A stretch of 64,000 bases of DNA from Rotaria socialis (lineage: Eukaryota; Rotifera; Eurotatoria; Philodinida; Philodinidae): contig CAJNYU010001911.1 of assembly GCA_905331475.1 (NCBI GenBank), forward strand, positions 1-64,000, written 5' to 3'. Shown here piece after piece: positions 23,251 through 38,700 of this stretch. Positions within the stretch are counted from its first letter, which is position 1. The number at the start of each line of letters is the position of its first letter. The translations under genes were made by a program, and so were the position numbers. The notes beneath the pieces were generated by a model. That model saw nothing but the letters and a program-made list of their open reading frames with translations, ran no database searches and was not told where the DNA came from.

Positions 23251-26200
23251 GGTTGTGGTTGTTGTTTTAATTGATTATATTGATCAGGAGAAATAATTTC
23301 TGTATCATATCGATATGTTGATCGTGATACAGAATCGTCTCCGCCATGAATTGTTGTTTGATCTGTATCCGAAGCTTGTCGACGACCATAACGTGAACTT
23401 AATGTTGTTGTTACTGAATCACCATAGATACCACTATCACGTGTTGTTGGCGTACGATTAACGTCGTCGTTCATGGACGATGATACATTATTACGCCATG
23501 ATGATGAACTTGCGGGTAAACGTTGACTTGTAGCTGTTGAATATTCAAATATACCTGAATCGGAACCCATAAGGCCTTTATGTGGATCACGACTTGGTTT
23601 CATTGTTGTGCTCGTTACTGGAATTTCTTGCGATAAATGTGGAGAAAGTTCTATCAGCAGACCTTTACCTAAGAAACAAAGCAAAATCATCTTGAGATTA
23701 ACATGTAAAGTACGATGTTGTTAATCAAAGGAAGTGTTCTATTATGGGACATGGCTTTTTATCGTTCTCTCTATTTAATCCGCTTGAAATACAATAGAAA
23801 CGCTGATATAACCTCTCAATAGTCTATTGTTGAACATCAATTTTTTTTGATATATTCTAAACAAAGCTATGAGCACAAACCTTTGCTTGTCGGTACATGT
23901 GAAAGAATATTTTCCATATTGGATTCCGTAAATGATGATTTATTTCGTTGACTAAGATATGCTGTATCATCCATTTGTTGTGATGTACTTTGTGAGAAAT
24001 CTCTTAAACGTGTTTTTGGTGTACGTCTTCGTATGTCGTACTGTTGTTCTTGTTGATTGGCTGGATCACTTAATTCATCTTCACTTTCATGGCCAGCATC
24101 TTCATCCTGTTTTTGTTTTACTGATTTTGGTGTACTTTGATAAATAGGTGGTGATGCACCACTTACGTCAGAATCAATCGATGAGATTATACGTTTATCT
24201 TTTGCTGGTGAATCAGTTGATATTGGAGGAACTTGTAGTTGTTCAGTTGATTTTGTTGTTGAAGATTCAAACGAAGATTTAATTGTTTCGTATCCTGTAC
24301 GACTGAGACGATCGGCTGGTTTCGATTCGTTACTTTGAATATGTGATATACGTTCTGTAACGCGTGATGGTGCAGTATGTGTTTCACTCATACGACGTTC
24401 ATGAGTATCGAATTCATCGATCTAATTAAAAATAAAATCTCTTCGAATAAAAATATTTCATATTCTCAAAACGACAATCTATGTGTGTCAGCGTAGTTGA
24501 CTTTGACGTTGTTCGGATTACTCTTAGTAGTATTTTTAAAATGTGATGTTTTTTAAATAGAAAAAACAAAAACAAAAATCACTCCACTATAGGTTTAGTA
24601 AGTGTAAAAATCAAAATGATAAGACAATTATCTCATGATATATATTCCTACCTGAAAGATAGATAATTTTCCATTGAATACTTCATATTTTTCTTTCTTA
24701 TATATCATTTTCTCATTAAAATTTTCGTCTTGATTAATTGATCTGTCTGTATGTATGTGAAGCTCACTACTCAATCTTTGTCTTCGGTGTCGTGTGTATA
24801 TGATGGATTAGTTTGTGAACAACTACAATATTGTACGATTCATGTCTTTTTTTTTTCTCTCGTTTTTAACGATAGAGTCAAATATATGTATTATATATGA
24901 AGTGATTTTAAAATTGTGAAGACAACAAAAAGATACCATCACCGGATAAGTATGATTTCAATACATACGATATGTGTTGGTTGTCGACCACTTATACGAT
25001 AAATTCGTCTTTGTGGTACAACCGTAGTCGATGTAACTTGCTGCTGTAAAAACGATGATGATTAACGAATCATAATCTTTTGAGCAAATTGATTTTACTT
25101 CTCCCCCATTTATGATTAGTATAAGACAGAAAAGACAAGGGAAAGCAAAACCCATGCGCACACTCAAGAAAGATAAGCAATTATTGACCCAAGGCAAGTT
25201 GACTGAAGAATTATTTTTTAAACGTCAAGAGCTATTTTGTTATTTCTTACCGATCGACGATTTGTTGATGTCCATCCTTTATTGGCTTGTTCTTGTTCTT
25301 CAAATATTCGTCGTCGTTGTTCAGTTAAGCCAGTTGTGATAGGTGATTTCGGTTTTGATTGATCATCTCTGATACTTCCACTCGTGACTGTGGTTGTTTC
25401 AAATGCATTTCTTAATGCTCCAACACGACCATAGCCTGTTCGATCAATTTTATTGTTGGTTGAATCATTTGAAGTGTCGAATTGCGGTTGTTCAAATCGT
25501 GCACGACGTTCATCAATGATAGATGATGACGATGATCGTTTCGGTGGTTTCGGCCGACCTTCATCGGTGCGTGATGTTGAAATAAATTTCTTCGATGTTT
25601 CACGTGCTCGAAGAGACTAGAAAATATGATCAAGATTTTTTTTGATAAATGAAAAAAAAAGCTTCATGAAAGAAAAAAAAGAAGCAGAAGTTCGATCCTT
25701 GAAAATGTAATAAAGTTAGTCGTTCACACGATGCAATAACAAAAAAAAATGTAAAACACATATCAGTGTGTTGGCATACCATGCAAACGTGCAAGAATCA
25801 CCTCTCGGTTTCTCAACTTACATCGGCGAATACCAATCTTTTATTTTCCTGTTCATCTTCATCCGATGTGGACGAAAGATGATAAATTTGCTGACGTAGA
25901 TGTTTATCAGGTGACGGTCCGCGAGTTACACGAACGAGAATTTCTTTGACAGCATGTCTTGATGGGGGAGCTGCTGTCAATTTATTTTCTTCACTTAATA
26001 TTTTATCATGTCCAGATTTATTTATTTGCGTATCTTGAAATGTTTGTTGAATATTTGTTGGCTCGATAATTACTCGTTGTGCTGTATAATTATCATTGAT
26101 TGGCTTTCCAAGCTGTGATACATAGGGAATTAGGGGAAATTAAATAGAAATATATTTTTTTCGCATTTCTTTCTTTTTCGTCTATCAAATTCTCCTTTAC

Positions 26201-28712
26201 AAGAAACTGTTAATAATGAATAAAAAAAAAATCGCTGTGTTTCTCTTTATTACCTGATCAAATTGATCGTCATCTGATGTTGGTGCATAGATTTGTTTCA
26301 TTTTAGATCGCCAATCGGAGTCTCGTCTTTGTCCAGCTTGATCAACAATGGTTGTCAAACCTTGATATGTACGATCACCAGTTGTCACATAGGCATCTGA
26401 CATATCATCTTCAAATAATCCACGTTGTTGTCGTTGTTGTTGTTGCTGTGTGTTAATTGCAAATCGTTGGTTTTGACCTGATGATGAACTGTCATCAGAA
26501 TTCTTCTGTTCTAATTCAACATGATATTCTTCGCTAACAAATTCTTCGTTTTGCTGTTGTCGACGATCGGCAACATGTACTGATGGTGTTATGATATTTG
26601 ATATACGATCATAAGTTGATGGTTGTTCTCTGGATATTGTTACTTGACTTGTCGATGGGATTGTTGTATATTGACCTGGGCGTACGCGGTCATAATTTGC
26701 AGATGATGTTGATGGTGAAGTTGTTGTATCAAATTTTCTATCAAAACGCTCTGCATTAGCGATACATTCGATGTCACGAGCAAGTTGCGAATCATAAACA
26801 ATTTCCGTTGTATAAATATCTTCGGATGACCAATGACGATTTCTTGGTGTAATTTCTAAAAGAAGTTTCAAATCCAAAAGTTCTTAATTAAACGAGACAA
26901 AAAAAAACTAAAGACTCAAATATTTACCAGTGATTACTTGACAATCAGGTGATATTGATGATCGTATGGAATGAGGAGGCTGTGATATTTCCTCATACAC
27001 AGGACTTTCTGGACGTTCAATAGAAACAATAGGTGTTTGATTTGGATCCACCGAGTGAGCTGGTACACGTCGGAAAACTTCTTTAACGATATCATAACTT
27101 TTATGTCCTTTGATACGCTCATTTTTCTCTTTATATTCTTCTTTGATGACATCACTTTTAACACGTGCACCTATTGGATCAATTCTTCTACTCAATAATC
27201 TATTTGTATTTTTATCGAATTCTTCGGTACGACGACAACGAAATTCTTCACTCCATTCTTCAAAAACAACTTCTTCACTTGACGTGGATTTTTCATCTTC
27301 ACTAACATGCTGCACAATAGTCTCACGTATGAGAACATCACCTCCGAGATCTTTGATTGGACTAGTTGAAGATGGCACTAAACGTGCACGTTCAACATCA
27401 GGTTTTTGTTCAGTTGGTAAGCGAGCTGGTGGTAAATGATCCGTTTGATCTCGTGATCTTGATGCAGCATAATGAAGCTCATTTGGTTCATTGTTAAAAG
27501 GAATTCTAGTAGTTTGATATTCAGTAGAATCAATCATTATTGGTTGTTGAATAGCCGGACCGGGGCGTGATGGACGCACTGAATAATAATAAAGCGAAAG
27601 AAAAAAAGTTAATTGAAATTTACTTATGTAACTTAAAGCTAAATCAATAAATGATTTACTCGATCAATTGTTCTATTTGAATATTTAAGGAAATATTTCA
27701 TTAAAAATCAATGTCTTGCTCTTCTCACTTCTATGTATACAAATATTCTATTTGGTTTATAGATTATCTAAACTGAATTTCTATCGTTTGAGATACGTAG
27801 AATATGTACATATATGCATTTATTGAAAGGAGAACCCATACAAACGAGCGTCTCAGTCGAGATATATGAGAAGAGAAGAATACAAAAAAAAACCAAGCGC
27901 GAGAGAGAAACAGGGGAGAAGCGAATACTTGAAAATTTTTCAATGGTCGATGATGAAGTTATCATGCTTCGTTCAAGTTGTTGTTTCGTAACTTAATTGA
28001 CTCATTACAATAAGCATAAAGTACAAAATTTAATCATCACAAGTTTTTTATTTCGTCTAATTTTATTACTATAATAAAAAGAAAAATTTAATATCTTACT
28101 TCGATATTCTACAGTTAACTTAATTGAACTACCAGATGGTACAATAGTACTTGCTTGTAATTCAACTGTTTTTTTCATTGGTACAATTAATTATATTAGT
28201 TTAAGAACAAAATGCAATAATAGATATTTCAAGTTCTTGTTGCTTTTGAATCTTACAAAAGCAAGAAGAAACGATCGTGTAAACGTAAGAAGTACAATAA
28301 TAATAATTACTACTACTACTACTACCACTACTACTAGCAGTAGGAGTAGGAGTAGGAGTAGTAGAAGAAGTTGTTCACCGTTCGAGAAATAGCATAAAAG
28401 AATCGTGTTTATATAATGTAATAATAAAAAAAATCGCTTGTCGTCTTAAAATTATTGACAGAAGACAGAATAGAGAGAAAAAAAGCCGATATATATTGTA
28501 TAGAGATATTGCGATTACATGTATTCAACGTTTGTTTTTTTTATACTAAGAAGAAGAACTAAGATGTTGTGTCTTCTTCAATAGGTTTTTATATTTCCAT
28601 ATACCTATCGCCGATTGATTACCTTTGCTTTCTTTTTATTTCTGTGGAATTTAATAATAGGAGAGAAAAAGAGAGTGAGAGAGATGGTTGTTATGTTTGG
28701 CAAAGTTCAAAA

Positions 28713-28755
<43 letters not shown>

Positions 28756-29752
28756 CCAGTCATCATCGAAATGAAGCTATTTCGGCTTGTCGTCTCTTAT
28801 TGCTTCTCGCGGTTTTTTTTCTCACTTAAACAAGCGTCATATACAGGCAAACAAGAACTAAAACATCGTCCAAAGGAATAATGACGATATACGAATCATT
28901 TAGATTGTTCTGGTTCTCTTTTCTCTTTTGCTTTCGCTCTGTTTTTCATGGCATTAACCGTTCCGCATTTCTTACACAAACATTGCTCATTGATACTTCT
29001 ATATTTTCACCGGCAGGTCTATTAAAACACATTGTCGCGTCTCTAGTATAGTGGGACGCAAAGCCAATCACATTACCATAACTATAAGCGCATTATTTTT
29101 GCGTTGTTTTTGTGTATATGGAACAAAGAAAAATAAAGAACAGAGAAAAAAAAGGTTGAAGGAAAATGTTTGGTTTGTCTCACATTCAGTTACTTAATGA
29201 TCAATTTCTAATAGGCCTGTTCAATGCTTGCATAGAAATAGAAGTATCAAACTTGCCATTCATTTATGTTGTGCAAGTTCGTCAAGGAAACTCTGTCAGA
29301 TATTCTTAAATTCTACATATGCAATGACCTTGCCTCGATGTATAACGTCATTTGAGCTGGAGCATTTTTCTTTTTCTATGATATATGCTTATAATGAAAC
29401 AAGAAGAGCCTTGAGTTCTTATAATAATGATGATGATGATGAAAAACTCAAGTCGAAGTACAAAAAAGGAAAAGAAAACGGAGTAGACGCAGTAACCTTT
29501 AAACATATTCATTTTCCGATTTGTCTACTTAACTGAAAAGAATCTTCAAAGTATTGTCAAAACAACAAGAAATCTCTTTACGAAAAAAAAAATGTTTTTT
29601 TTAAAATTCTCATCAATTGTTCAGTGTCAGAGGGTTCATTCTGAACCAAAGAACTTATACTAAACTTAACAAACGTCATGTAATCCTTTCTTAAACATAG
29701 CAAGTACCATCTTGTTCAATAGTAGTCAAAAGGAAATTCAATACTGTCACAC

Positions 29753-29787
<35 letters not shown>

Positions 29788-32700
29788 CCCTATTTTCTAA
29801 CACGATGATTTAACCATCACTACTACGAATAATACATCATAGCAGATAAAAAAGCAAATTGTCTTTAGGGATTATTTTAATGGAATAAACTCTAAGTAAA
29901 TAACTAAATGTGCGATCACGTATACAAAAAAAAAACATCGTCAAACTGTTCTCAATTTCAATAGGTGTCTGAATGATTATTATGAAAAACGAAACGACTA
30001 CTTAGCTGTCTTGATTGCGTGTATTTTAACAAATAGAAATGTCTAGAGAGCGAACTCAAGTGGAGTAGCAAGAAAAAAAAATAATAATCACCATTTTTAG
30101 TTTAATTTATGCTTGATGTTTTACAATTTGACATTTTGGGCGTCTATTCATATGGTTTTCTTTATTATTTTTTTATAACTTTACACCAGTAATATTCATC
30201 AACGATGATAAAGAAATAGAATATCTTACCTTCTTACTTCTCTTCTGTGAAGAAAAAACCAACGAAAAAGTCTATTCAAAGAGGCAACAAACCTGTTAAC
30301 GTCATGCAAGTTTTATAACGAACTGAAAATGAGGACAGCACGTTTGTTTCGTTCTTAGCTTACAGAAGAAAAATGCCGAAATTGATAAGCATAAAGAAAC
30401 CAGAAAAAAAACGAAACTCGATTATTTTTTTCAAAATAACAACAAGCACATTCCTTTCCTGTGATAGGTATTTTTATTTTCGCTTATTGATGCATACCGA
30501 TAGGTATGCTCTACTTCGACAAAAAATACAACACTACGAGCAGTGTAATAGCGTATTATATCAATAATGTTCTCGGCTTCGTTGAAAAGCTAACAACTCA
30601 TACACATTTTTATGCGTGTATGGATTTCTCTCGCTTTTTTTCTCTCGAAAATGTATGCCGATCGCAAACATGTAAACTATCGTTTTCATAACGATTTTTT
30701 GAATGATTATTATTACAACTACTAAGAAATAGACGTATTGTTTTTTCCTTACAGATGAATCAGAGACATAGACGAGTAAATGTTGCGAATATAAGTAGAG
30801 ATTCCTATGAAAATTTTTCTCTTACCTTTACGCATAGAAGGTGTAGGCGTGGCTTGGTTTATTACGACATAGTGCTGTTCGGATAACTGTTCTGCATCAT
30901 CAGGTTGTGTCGTTTGTCGAGCTCGAACTCGTGAATCTAATGATGGTGGCAATGGTGTTGATTCGATTGTAGGATGTGTTGGTAATATTTTTACTTCTTT
31001 TGAATCATGCGGTATGTATGCCTGTAGAATAGATACACATGTTTAAGAATCATAAATATAAAGGCAATGAATTACTCCGTTGAAAAATCAACAGAAGCTT
31101 CTTTTCTTCGTGAATGTGTATATGTTAGTATGAAGTCCTTCCTCTTTCTGTGTCGGTCCTCTTCGTTTTTATTTTAATGTTTTACAATCCAATGACCTTC
31201 TTAATTTATACTACTTAGTCACTTTCTTTTCTTCTACGCATATTTAATATACAACCGTATACTAACAAGACTGCTCGACCGTTGAATAAAATTTGTATTT
31301 ATATAGAAAGATCACTATCAATCGTATCGACTCGTATTGACTGCTCTTTTCAAAAGCGAAGAAAAAAAAACATGAAAAAGCACAAGTGACAAATACAAAA
31401 GAAATCGGATTGTGTCTCGACTATATAGACAGATAAGGCAGACTAATCATTCTTTTACTACTCAATCTATGATGATGGAGAAGAAGATATAGGTTATTTG
31501 TTCTTTGGCATGAACAGTATGACCCCTTCGCTCAATTCATTGCCTATAAGTATAATGATGTTGGCATTTAGATGGGTTCAATATATGTGTATATGTAGCA
31601 ATAAACTATCATTGCTTCATCTCTCTTTTTTTTATGCATGCACGTGTGTTTGTTTGAACGAATAGAATGAACGATGGACACTAATCGGGACGTGCATCCT
31701 TTTAATTGTTTCATTTCGTGATAAAATGATAGTCCATTAATATCTATGTATATACGTATGTTTTTATTTACTTTAAAACACCTTACATTCGACTCATGGC
31801 CTCGAGAATTCTATTTCTATCACGACTAAATTACAATTTATAGATCAAACTAGAAAAAAATTGTTCGATTCAAAGAAAAACAAAAATAGACTTGTCATAG
31901 GTGCTTACTTTATCAGAACGTGTCTTTTTTCCTGGTAGATGTTCGCTGAGCAATAATATTATGAGAAAACTAGCGGTTTTTGTCATGCTTTTATAGATTA
32001 GATAAAGGGTAGAGAGAGAGAGAGAGAAAGAAAGAACATCAAAACATGATACGGTGCAAGGTGAAAGACAAAAACACTACGAGTTTACGCAGAAGAGTAA
32101 TTTGGTTTCAAAAGAAAAAGTTTTGTAATAAAAACTAACATTGATCTAGTCTTTGAAAAGCTAAGTCATAAAATAATCATCATAAGAAGAAGATATTAAA
32201 TATAAAATCAAATGAACAAAGAAGAGTGACCAATAAACTAAACAGTGACAAGCATGCAAAATGTTTTTTTAAATAAAAGCTAAAGCATGTTGATAGATTG
32301 ATTAGTAAATAGCAAAGCAAGAAGCAATAGCATGCAAACAAACAGAGCAAGAGGTTCGAAGTTTCTTAGAATAATACTTCATGTCATTCTACATCGATTG
32401 TCTATAAGTAGGTTTATTTGATCGTTCGAATAGATAAACATGCATGGAGGCGTCCCTTCTTTTCTTTATGCTACACCGGCATGTATTACCTCGTTATGGA
32501 TTGTTGTTGTTGATAGAATAACATCCGGTAAAAGACTTGTCGTCGAATGATCATCGTCATTTTCGATGATTGTTGGCGGCTCATCAATTTTAATGTCGAA
32601 TGTTTCTGATAATGGATTTAATGGTTGTATATGATAATGTTCGATATATGATGGCTGTTCATATTTATAGGATAGACTTTTTAGTTGTTCATCTTCATAA

Positions 32701-35700
32701 TCATTTTGATGATTTATTTTTGCACACAAAAGTATTTCTTGCTCAGTTGTTCTACATTGATTTGATGATAGACGATCATCATCATCATGAATAGTTGGTT
32801 CGAGAAAATCCGGTGCAGAAATACTCGAATATTGAGTATGAAAACTTATTTGGTAGATTGATATTTCGTTAACAGTAGGTAAATAGAAATGTGCAGGTTC
32901 AAAAAATGTATTTAAAAGTTCTTGTTCATTTTCATCGAAATTATATAACAATAGATTATCGTCATGTTCAAGTTCATTTTCTTTTGCACGATGAATATAT
33001 GCATTATGATTGTTTTCAGCTTGATCAAAGCCAATTGTTAATAGGAAATCTTTCGCCGGATTAGTTTGTGTTCGTTTTTCATCGGCTAGCGTATCAAGTA
33101 AATAATCAACAGGTACAATCTGTACTGTACCCGTTGACTGCGATGGTAAATTAGGTGTTATTGGCGTAGCAGTATATATACGATTAGTGCCGATACTAGT
33201 CGTTGTCGAAGTCGTATCAATATCTTTATCAAGCGAATCAGTTTCATAGTCACTAGTTGGCGAACAGTGACTAACGATAAGACCTGCGGCTATATGATTA
33301 TTATCTGATTCATCATCGGTAGTTTTTGTAGTTATACTCTGTGATGTCTCGTCTTCGAACCTCTCATCAATAGAATAAGCATAATTAGCAATAGCGGCAG
33401 CAACACCCGAACACTTATTATTAGTATTCAACTCTACCTGTTGTTGAATAGTCTCAATATTTTTTTCTACGGTCCATTGTTCAACTAATTGCTCATCGTG
33501 TGGAAGCATCCTTGGATTTATCCATTCAGTGGGTAATGCACGACTAAAAAATGGATGTTTTTTCTCGTATCGTTCAATGGCACGTTGTGTACCATCGCTT
33601 GTTGATCGTATTGATGTTGCATACGATAGTGATACTTGATCAACTAATGGTAGATGTTGTTCTGGTTCAAGACTTTCTTCAAAACGATTTAAAAAGGAAT
33701 CCATATCAACGATCGATGATGTATCGGAATGTGCAGGTCGCACACGAACCTCAATATCAATAGTAACTGGTCGTTGTTCAAATTGTGTGGGCTCATTTAT
33801 TTTTGAATCAGCGTGTGTTGTATGTATTCGATCAATATTGTTCGATTGAATTGTCAATATTTGTGCATAATCATATTCATGCGTTGGTGATAGTTGTTGT
33901 TGTTGTACACGATAGACTGGTTTTGTTTGATCGATGTTTGTCGATGACACAAGAGGTATTTTATCGGATGTTTCTATTCGAACATTTTCATGTAAAAGGG
34001 GTACTTGTTGAAATTCGCCTACAAAATTATCGGATTCTTTTAATGTTCGCTCATCGGCTTCCGATGTTATCAATGGTAGATGTCGCGGTGAGAGTAGTTC
34101 AGGCAGAATTTGAACTTGTTGTTGTAGATGTTGATTAGAAAATTGTTGATCGGATATTTGTTCCCATGCGGAACTATGTTCTTGATTATCCTGTGCATAG
34201 TTCAGTGTTAGAAAAGCGGTAGAACGAAGAGGATTTTCGGGTAGGATGGGCTCATGTCGAATAAGTAATGAACCATCGGATAGTTGTGATGATTTTTCAG
34301 TTTGAACTTGTAGATTTTGTTGTAAATGTTGATATTCATCAGAGAGTTCATTATCGAAAACTCGTTGCCATGGCGGATTTACTTCTTGACTATGTTGAGC
34401 ATAATTAAGTGTTAGAATAGATGTGGAATGAATAGGATTTTCTAAATGATTTGGTTCATTTAAATTTATATTTGGTTTTTGTGGTTGTTGCGCGAGAAGA
34501 GAATCATGTGACAACGATGATGGTTGTTCATCATCGAGTTCTAGATGATTAATTATAGGACGACATAGAATTAATTGATTAGCTATGGAGTGTTCGGTAG
34601 GTGGTGATTTAAAATTAGTTTGATTATTTAATTCGGCTTGTTCATTGGAATGGGCGTGTGGAAGTGATTTGACATCAGTTTGTATTGCTACTTCTTGTGG
34701 ATCATTGTCAATGTATTCATAATGTTCACGTGATAAGATTGGTCTTGGTTTAGTTATTCTTGCTTGTTGATATTCAATATTAGGTAGAAGATTTTCTTTA
34801 GCAAGTTGTAAATCCGGTTTCGTTTCGTTTGAAAGAAATTTAGTTTCTTCATTTTTCCAATCGGTATCGTAAATAATCGTTGGTACACGATTAGCTTGTT
34901 CGATTTTTTCAAATCTATTTTGATGATCATTACTTTCAATTACTTGTGTAGCATGCTGTTCATTTACAGCAGTGGTAGCTGTAGCCAGCTCTTCGAGCAG
35001 CAAAGCTTGGCGATTTGGCTCAATAAGCTAGAAGAATATATATGATGCTTATATTGATTTCCGTGAATATATAAAAGACATGTAATTGGTATAGATGAAA
35101 AAACGTAAGCACGAATAATTTAAATGAGTATGTATGTATGTATACAACATCGAAAGCAAGAAAATAAGCTGCGTTATTAATGTGAAATTATATCGATAAA
35201 TTTTTCTTTTTCTTTTTTTGCTTATGAGACCCGTCACCATATGCTACTACTTTAAATTGTTTGTCATATTTATATATATATATATATATGTAAAGCTAAT
35301 CGAGCGTTTATTCAGTTATTCGACTTCATACACTTACCTCTTTGGGAGCATTCAACGGTTGAATAGGACCAATAAATGATGCGCGTCCATATGAAACATC
35401 AGTTATCCAAGATGTTTCAAGGTGTACAGCCATTGGTTCTTCATCAATATCCTTTTATAACAAAACAAAAAAGCAACTATGTTTATTAGTTATCTATGTT
35501 AAATTAAGGATGTTTGGCGAAAAAATCCCCGGTTTTTTTTTGTTTTCGCTAGTACACATCGATATTGTGTATTATAAAGAAATGAAAAGATCAAATTATC
35601 ATTTTCTTTATAAACACAATTTCTATCGCTTGAGGGTTGGTGTTGAAGCGAAAAATCTAACTAATAAAAGGAAAATTCTTGTTGCATTTAATATTACCAC

Positions 35701-38700
35701 TGATGTTTGTTGTTGTTGTTCATGATGTGTTAGTATTGGTGGATGTTGATACAACGGTCGTGTAATTTTATCAAGAGAGCTGGTATCATGTCGATTATAA
35801 GTAACCTTGGCTGCATCTTGTGATTGTTGTTTCAGTGCGTTATCAGAACCGAACGATGATGTTCGAGATAATGAAATCATATTTGCTTCACCTAAATTTA
35901 TCGATACATGTTATTATAGAGATCGAGTAGATTATCAGAACAAAATTTTAATCTGGTGGGAAAAAAAAACCAAACTGAGCGAAGCAGAGCCACTCACGTA
36001 AAAATGAAGAGGGTACAGTAATATAGAGTTCAATAGTTGGCATTTCTGTTCGTGTGTTTATTTTAAATAGTAGGCTATGAAATGAAATAAATATTGATTG
36101 TTTTATGCTTACCATAATTCAATGTAGGAACACTTGGCAGTGGTTCACGAGGAATATCAGCTGGCGGATATGTTTTAACAGGAACTGGTTTACCCCATTT
36201 TAATGTATTTTCTGTAGGTCGATTTGTAACTTGATTATCGAAGTCAATATTTGTACTTGTTAAATATTCTCTACCAGGAGTTCTATTTACTCTAGTTTCT
36301 TCGACAGTTTCGTAGATAACTGGTTCATCTGTATGTTGCAATGATTGAATTGTTTCAATTGGATCATGCTCAATCACATAGGTATGTTCAGTTTTAAGAT
36401 TAGACGATGGAATATTAATTGTATTTTCAAATATGTTAATTTGATCAGAACGAACAGGTTGAATATTTGTATTTGGATCGATTTCGACATGACGTAGAAG
36501 ATCGTATGCACGTATACATCGTTGATAATAATCATCGCCAATTAAATTTTCTAAATGTTCTTCATCCGAAGGATCTAATCGGCTCATTCGCGATGCATTT
36601 AATATCAAAGGTTGTTCACTTCCTTGTGATGTATTCAATGAAACAATACCACTATCAGTGAGCATTTCATTTAATTTATTTCGAGTATATTGATGAATAT
36701 TGGCTGCAGATATATTTTCAAATATGGCAATATCTTGTTCAACTTTAGCCATATGTTCAGGTACAGGTGTTACTAATTGGGTTTGTTGACGTTCTATTTC
36801 TTCGTGAATATGACGAGTTACTTGTTCATTTGGTTGATCAGATAATCGATTGATACTAGCAGCAGCTAATAAAACTGGTCGCGGATCAATAGTATGTTGA
36901 TCCTGTGTTTGTTCAGGTGTAATTATAACCATAGCATGATCATAGTCACGAGAAGGTATTTGTAGACGTTGAGCGTGGTCGGCTAATAAATTTAATTCGG
37001 TTATTTCACCTTGATTGAGCGTTAAGATTGGTTTAATATTAGCCATAGATAAATCATGATTTCCTGAGGCAGTTTCAACACGATCAGCATGACACACCCG
37101 AATACCTTTATTAGTTGCTGCTGGAGTATAAATTTTTGCTGGAGAACGAGGAGGTGATATTATTTGAGTTTGTGATGTTACAATCTTAAGTTAAATTTAA
37201 CAAAAATATTTCAATAAAAACGACTGGCAACTGTTAATATTTAAAAAAAGTAATTTATAAGCATGAGAAGGACTTCATTCTAGTATCTGTTTCTCTCTCA
37301 TATGTGTTATTATGTTTGGATACTATCTATTGAACTCAGTAGAGCCCAGCGGGTCTGAAATTTTTACTTAGTAAGACCTGATCATCAGATCTCAACTGAC
37401 AGAAAAATTCGAATTTAATGATTTCTTTTTAAATTTTTAGTTTGTTTTATTCAAAAAAAAATGTAAATTGATTTATAAAGAGTATTTGTTAGCTAGTAAA
37501 ATATATAATTAAATTGTCCTGTTTTTTTTTAATTGGGGGGAGTTCGTTGTTCCTTAGAAAGAAATTCATCCCATTTAGTAAAATGGCATATGGTTTTATT
37601 TATCATGAACTACTTGATGAATAAAAGAAATAATAAAGAACGTTTGCAATTCGTGCTTTAATTCTTTCAACAGACGCTTTTGATTAGGAGTAGGTGCTGC
37701 TTGAACTTAATTATCGCGGAATTTCTGTCGGATCACTTAAATATGGTGTGAAACACGCTACTCTTCAAACAAAAAAAAATAATAAAATAGTATATCGCAT
37801 GTTTGAAGCAGCAATTAGAATCAGGTGTTAGAAAAATTCATTATGAATTTTAAGAATACCCTTAAATCCCGAGTTCCAAAACAAAATTGATCAAAGCAGT
37901 CAGATATCGGGTTCGAGTCCAGCTATTCCTGGACCCGATGGACTCCAGTATTCAGTGATATTAAACATTTCTCTAATATGATGTTTCATAAAGTATAATT
38001 TTAACGCTTATTTTACCTGTGTTGCTATTTGTAGACTTGTATTATAATCAGCATTTCGGAAAAGTACTTGTTGTGAAGTAGCTAATGCACGGTCAACAAG
38101 ACCATCTGGAGTTGGTTGAACAATATTACTATGAGCTCGTTCCTTTCGAATATATATTTCAGTACGATCGACAAAATCAGGAGGTGCCATTGTGGTAATA
38201 TGAGCAGTATCATATCGTTCGATTTTAATTGGTACTCTCGGCGCGGATACGGGTTCAAGAGCTGAATATGATGGTGGTGGCGAAACAATGCCAACATGAT
38301 GAACAACATCAGCACTACCATCATCAGTGACTATTCGACGTGCACGGCCCGTACGAATCTTTTTTGTTTGCACAACCGGTGGTCGAACAATAATCAATTC
38401 GTTGCGTGGATCATTGGCGATTGTTTGAGCACCTGGTTCATTGGTACGAAGAATACTTGTACGAGTTAAATTTAATGTACGATCTCCACGATCAACGACG
38501 GGAATAAGTGGTGCTTCAATAATAGGTGGTTGAGTAGATCTAACGACACTACTAAAATCTGTATCAGATGCATACATAGATGGAGTACTGGAGCCTAAAA
38601 TTTACATAGAAAAATCGAGGTCATAAAACGAAATGATAACCTTGATTTATTAAAATAAACACTCATGTACACGGACTGCTGCCAAGGATTTATTTAGAAA

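Larger units (their letters stand above)
27579..30825 (-). other. intron 10 of the giant gene (3.2 kb), likely internal promoter region
   Basis: The largest intron after the first. It holds the 28178-28100 alternative exon and, upstream of it, an array of TAC/TAG triplets (about 28308-28375), a TC microsatellite (28716-28753) and a second one (29756-29783). No coding sequence was found on the plus strand despite several short frames. Confidence 0.45.

Noticed and set aside
25412-25633. minus-strand 73-aa frame
   Set aside because: It is an alternate frame of exon 14 of the giant gene; the phase-consistent frame is the one in the model.
28308-28375. possible CRISPR-like or minisatellite array of TAC/TAG units
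   Set aside because: Simple triplet microsatellite with imperfect units and no spacers.
33785-34138. plus-strand 117-aa frame
   Set aside because: Antisense shadow of the largest exon of the giant gene, Val/Leu-rich because the sense strand is Asn/Gln/Asp-rich.
37904-37941. tRNA-like B box (GGTTCGAGTCC) in an intron of the giant gene
   Set aside because: No matching A box, anticodon arm or acceptor stem; the region folds as a simple hairpin instead.
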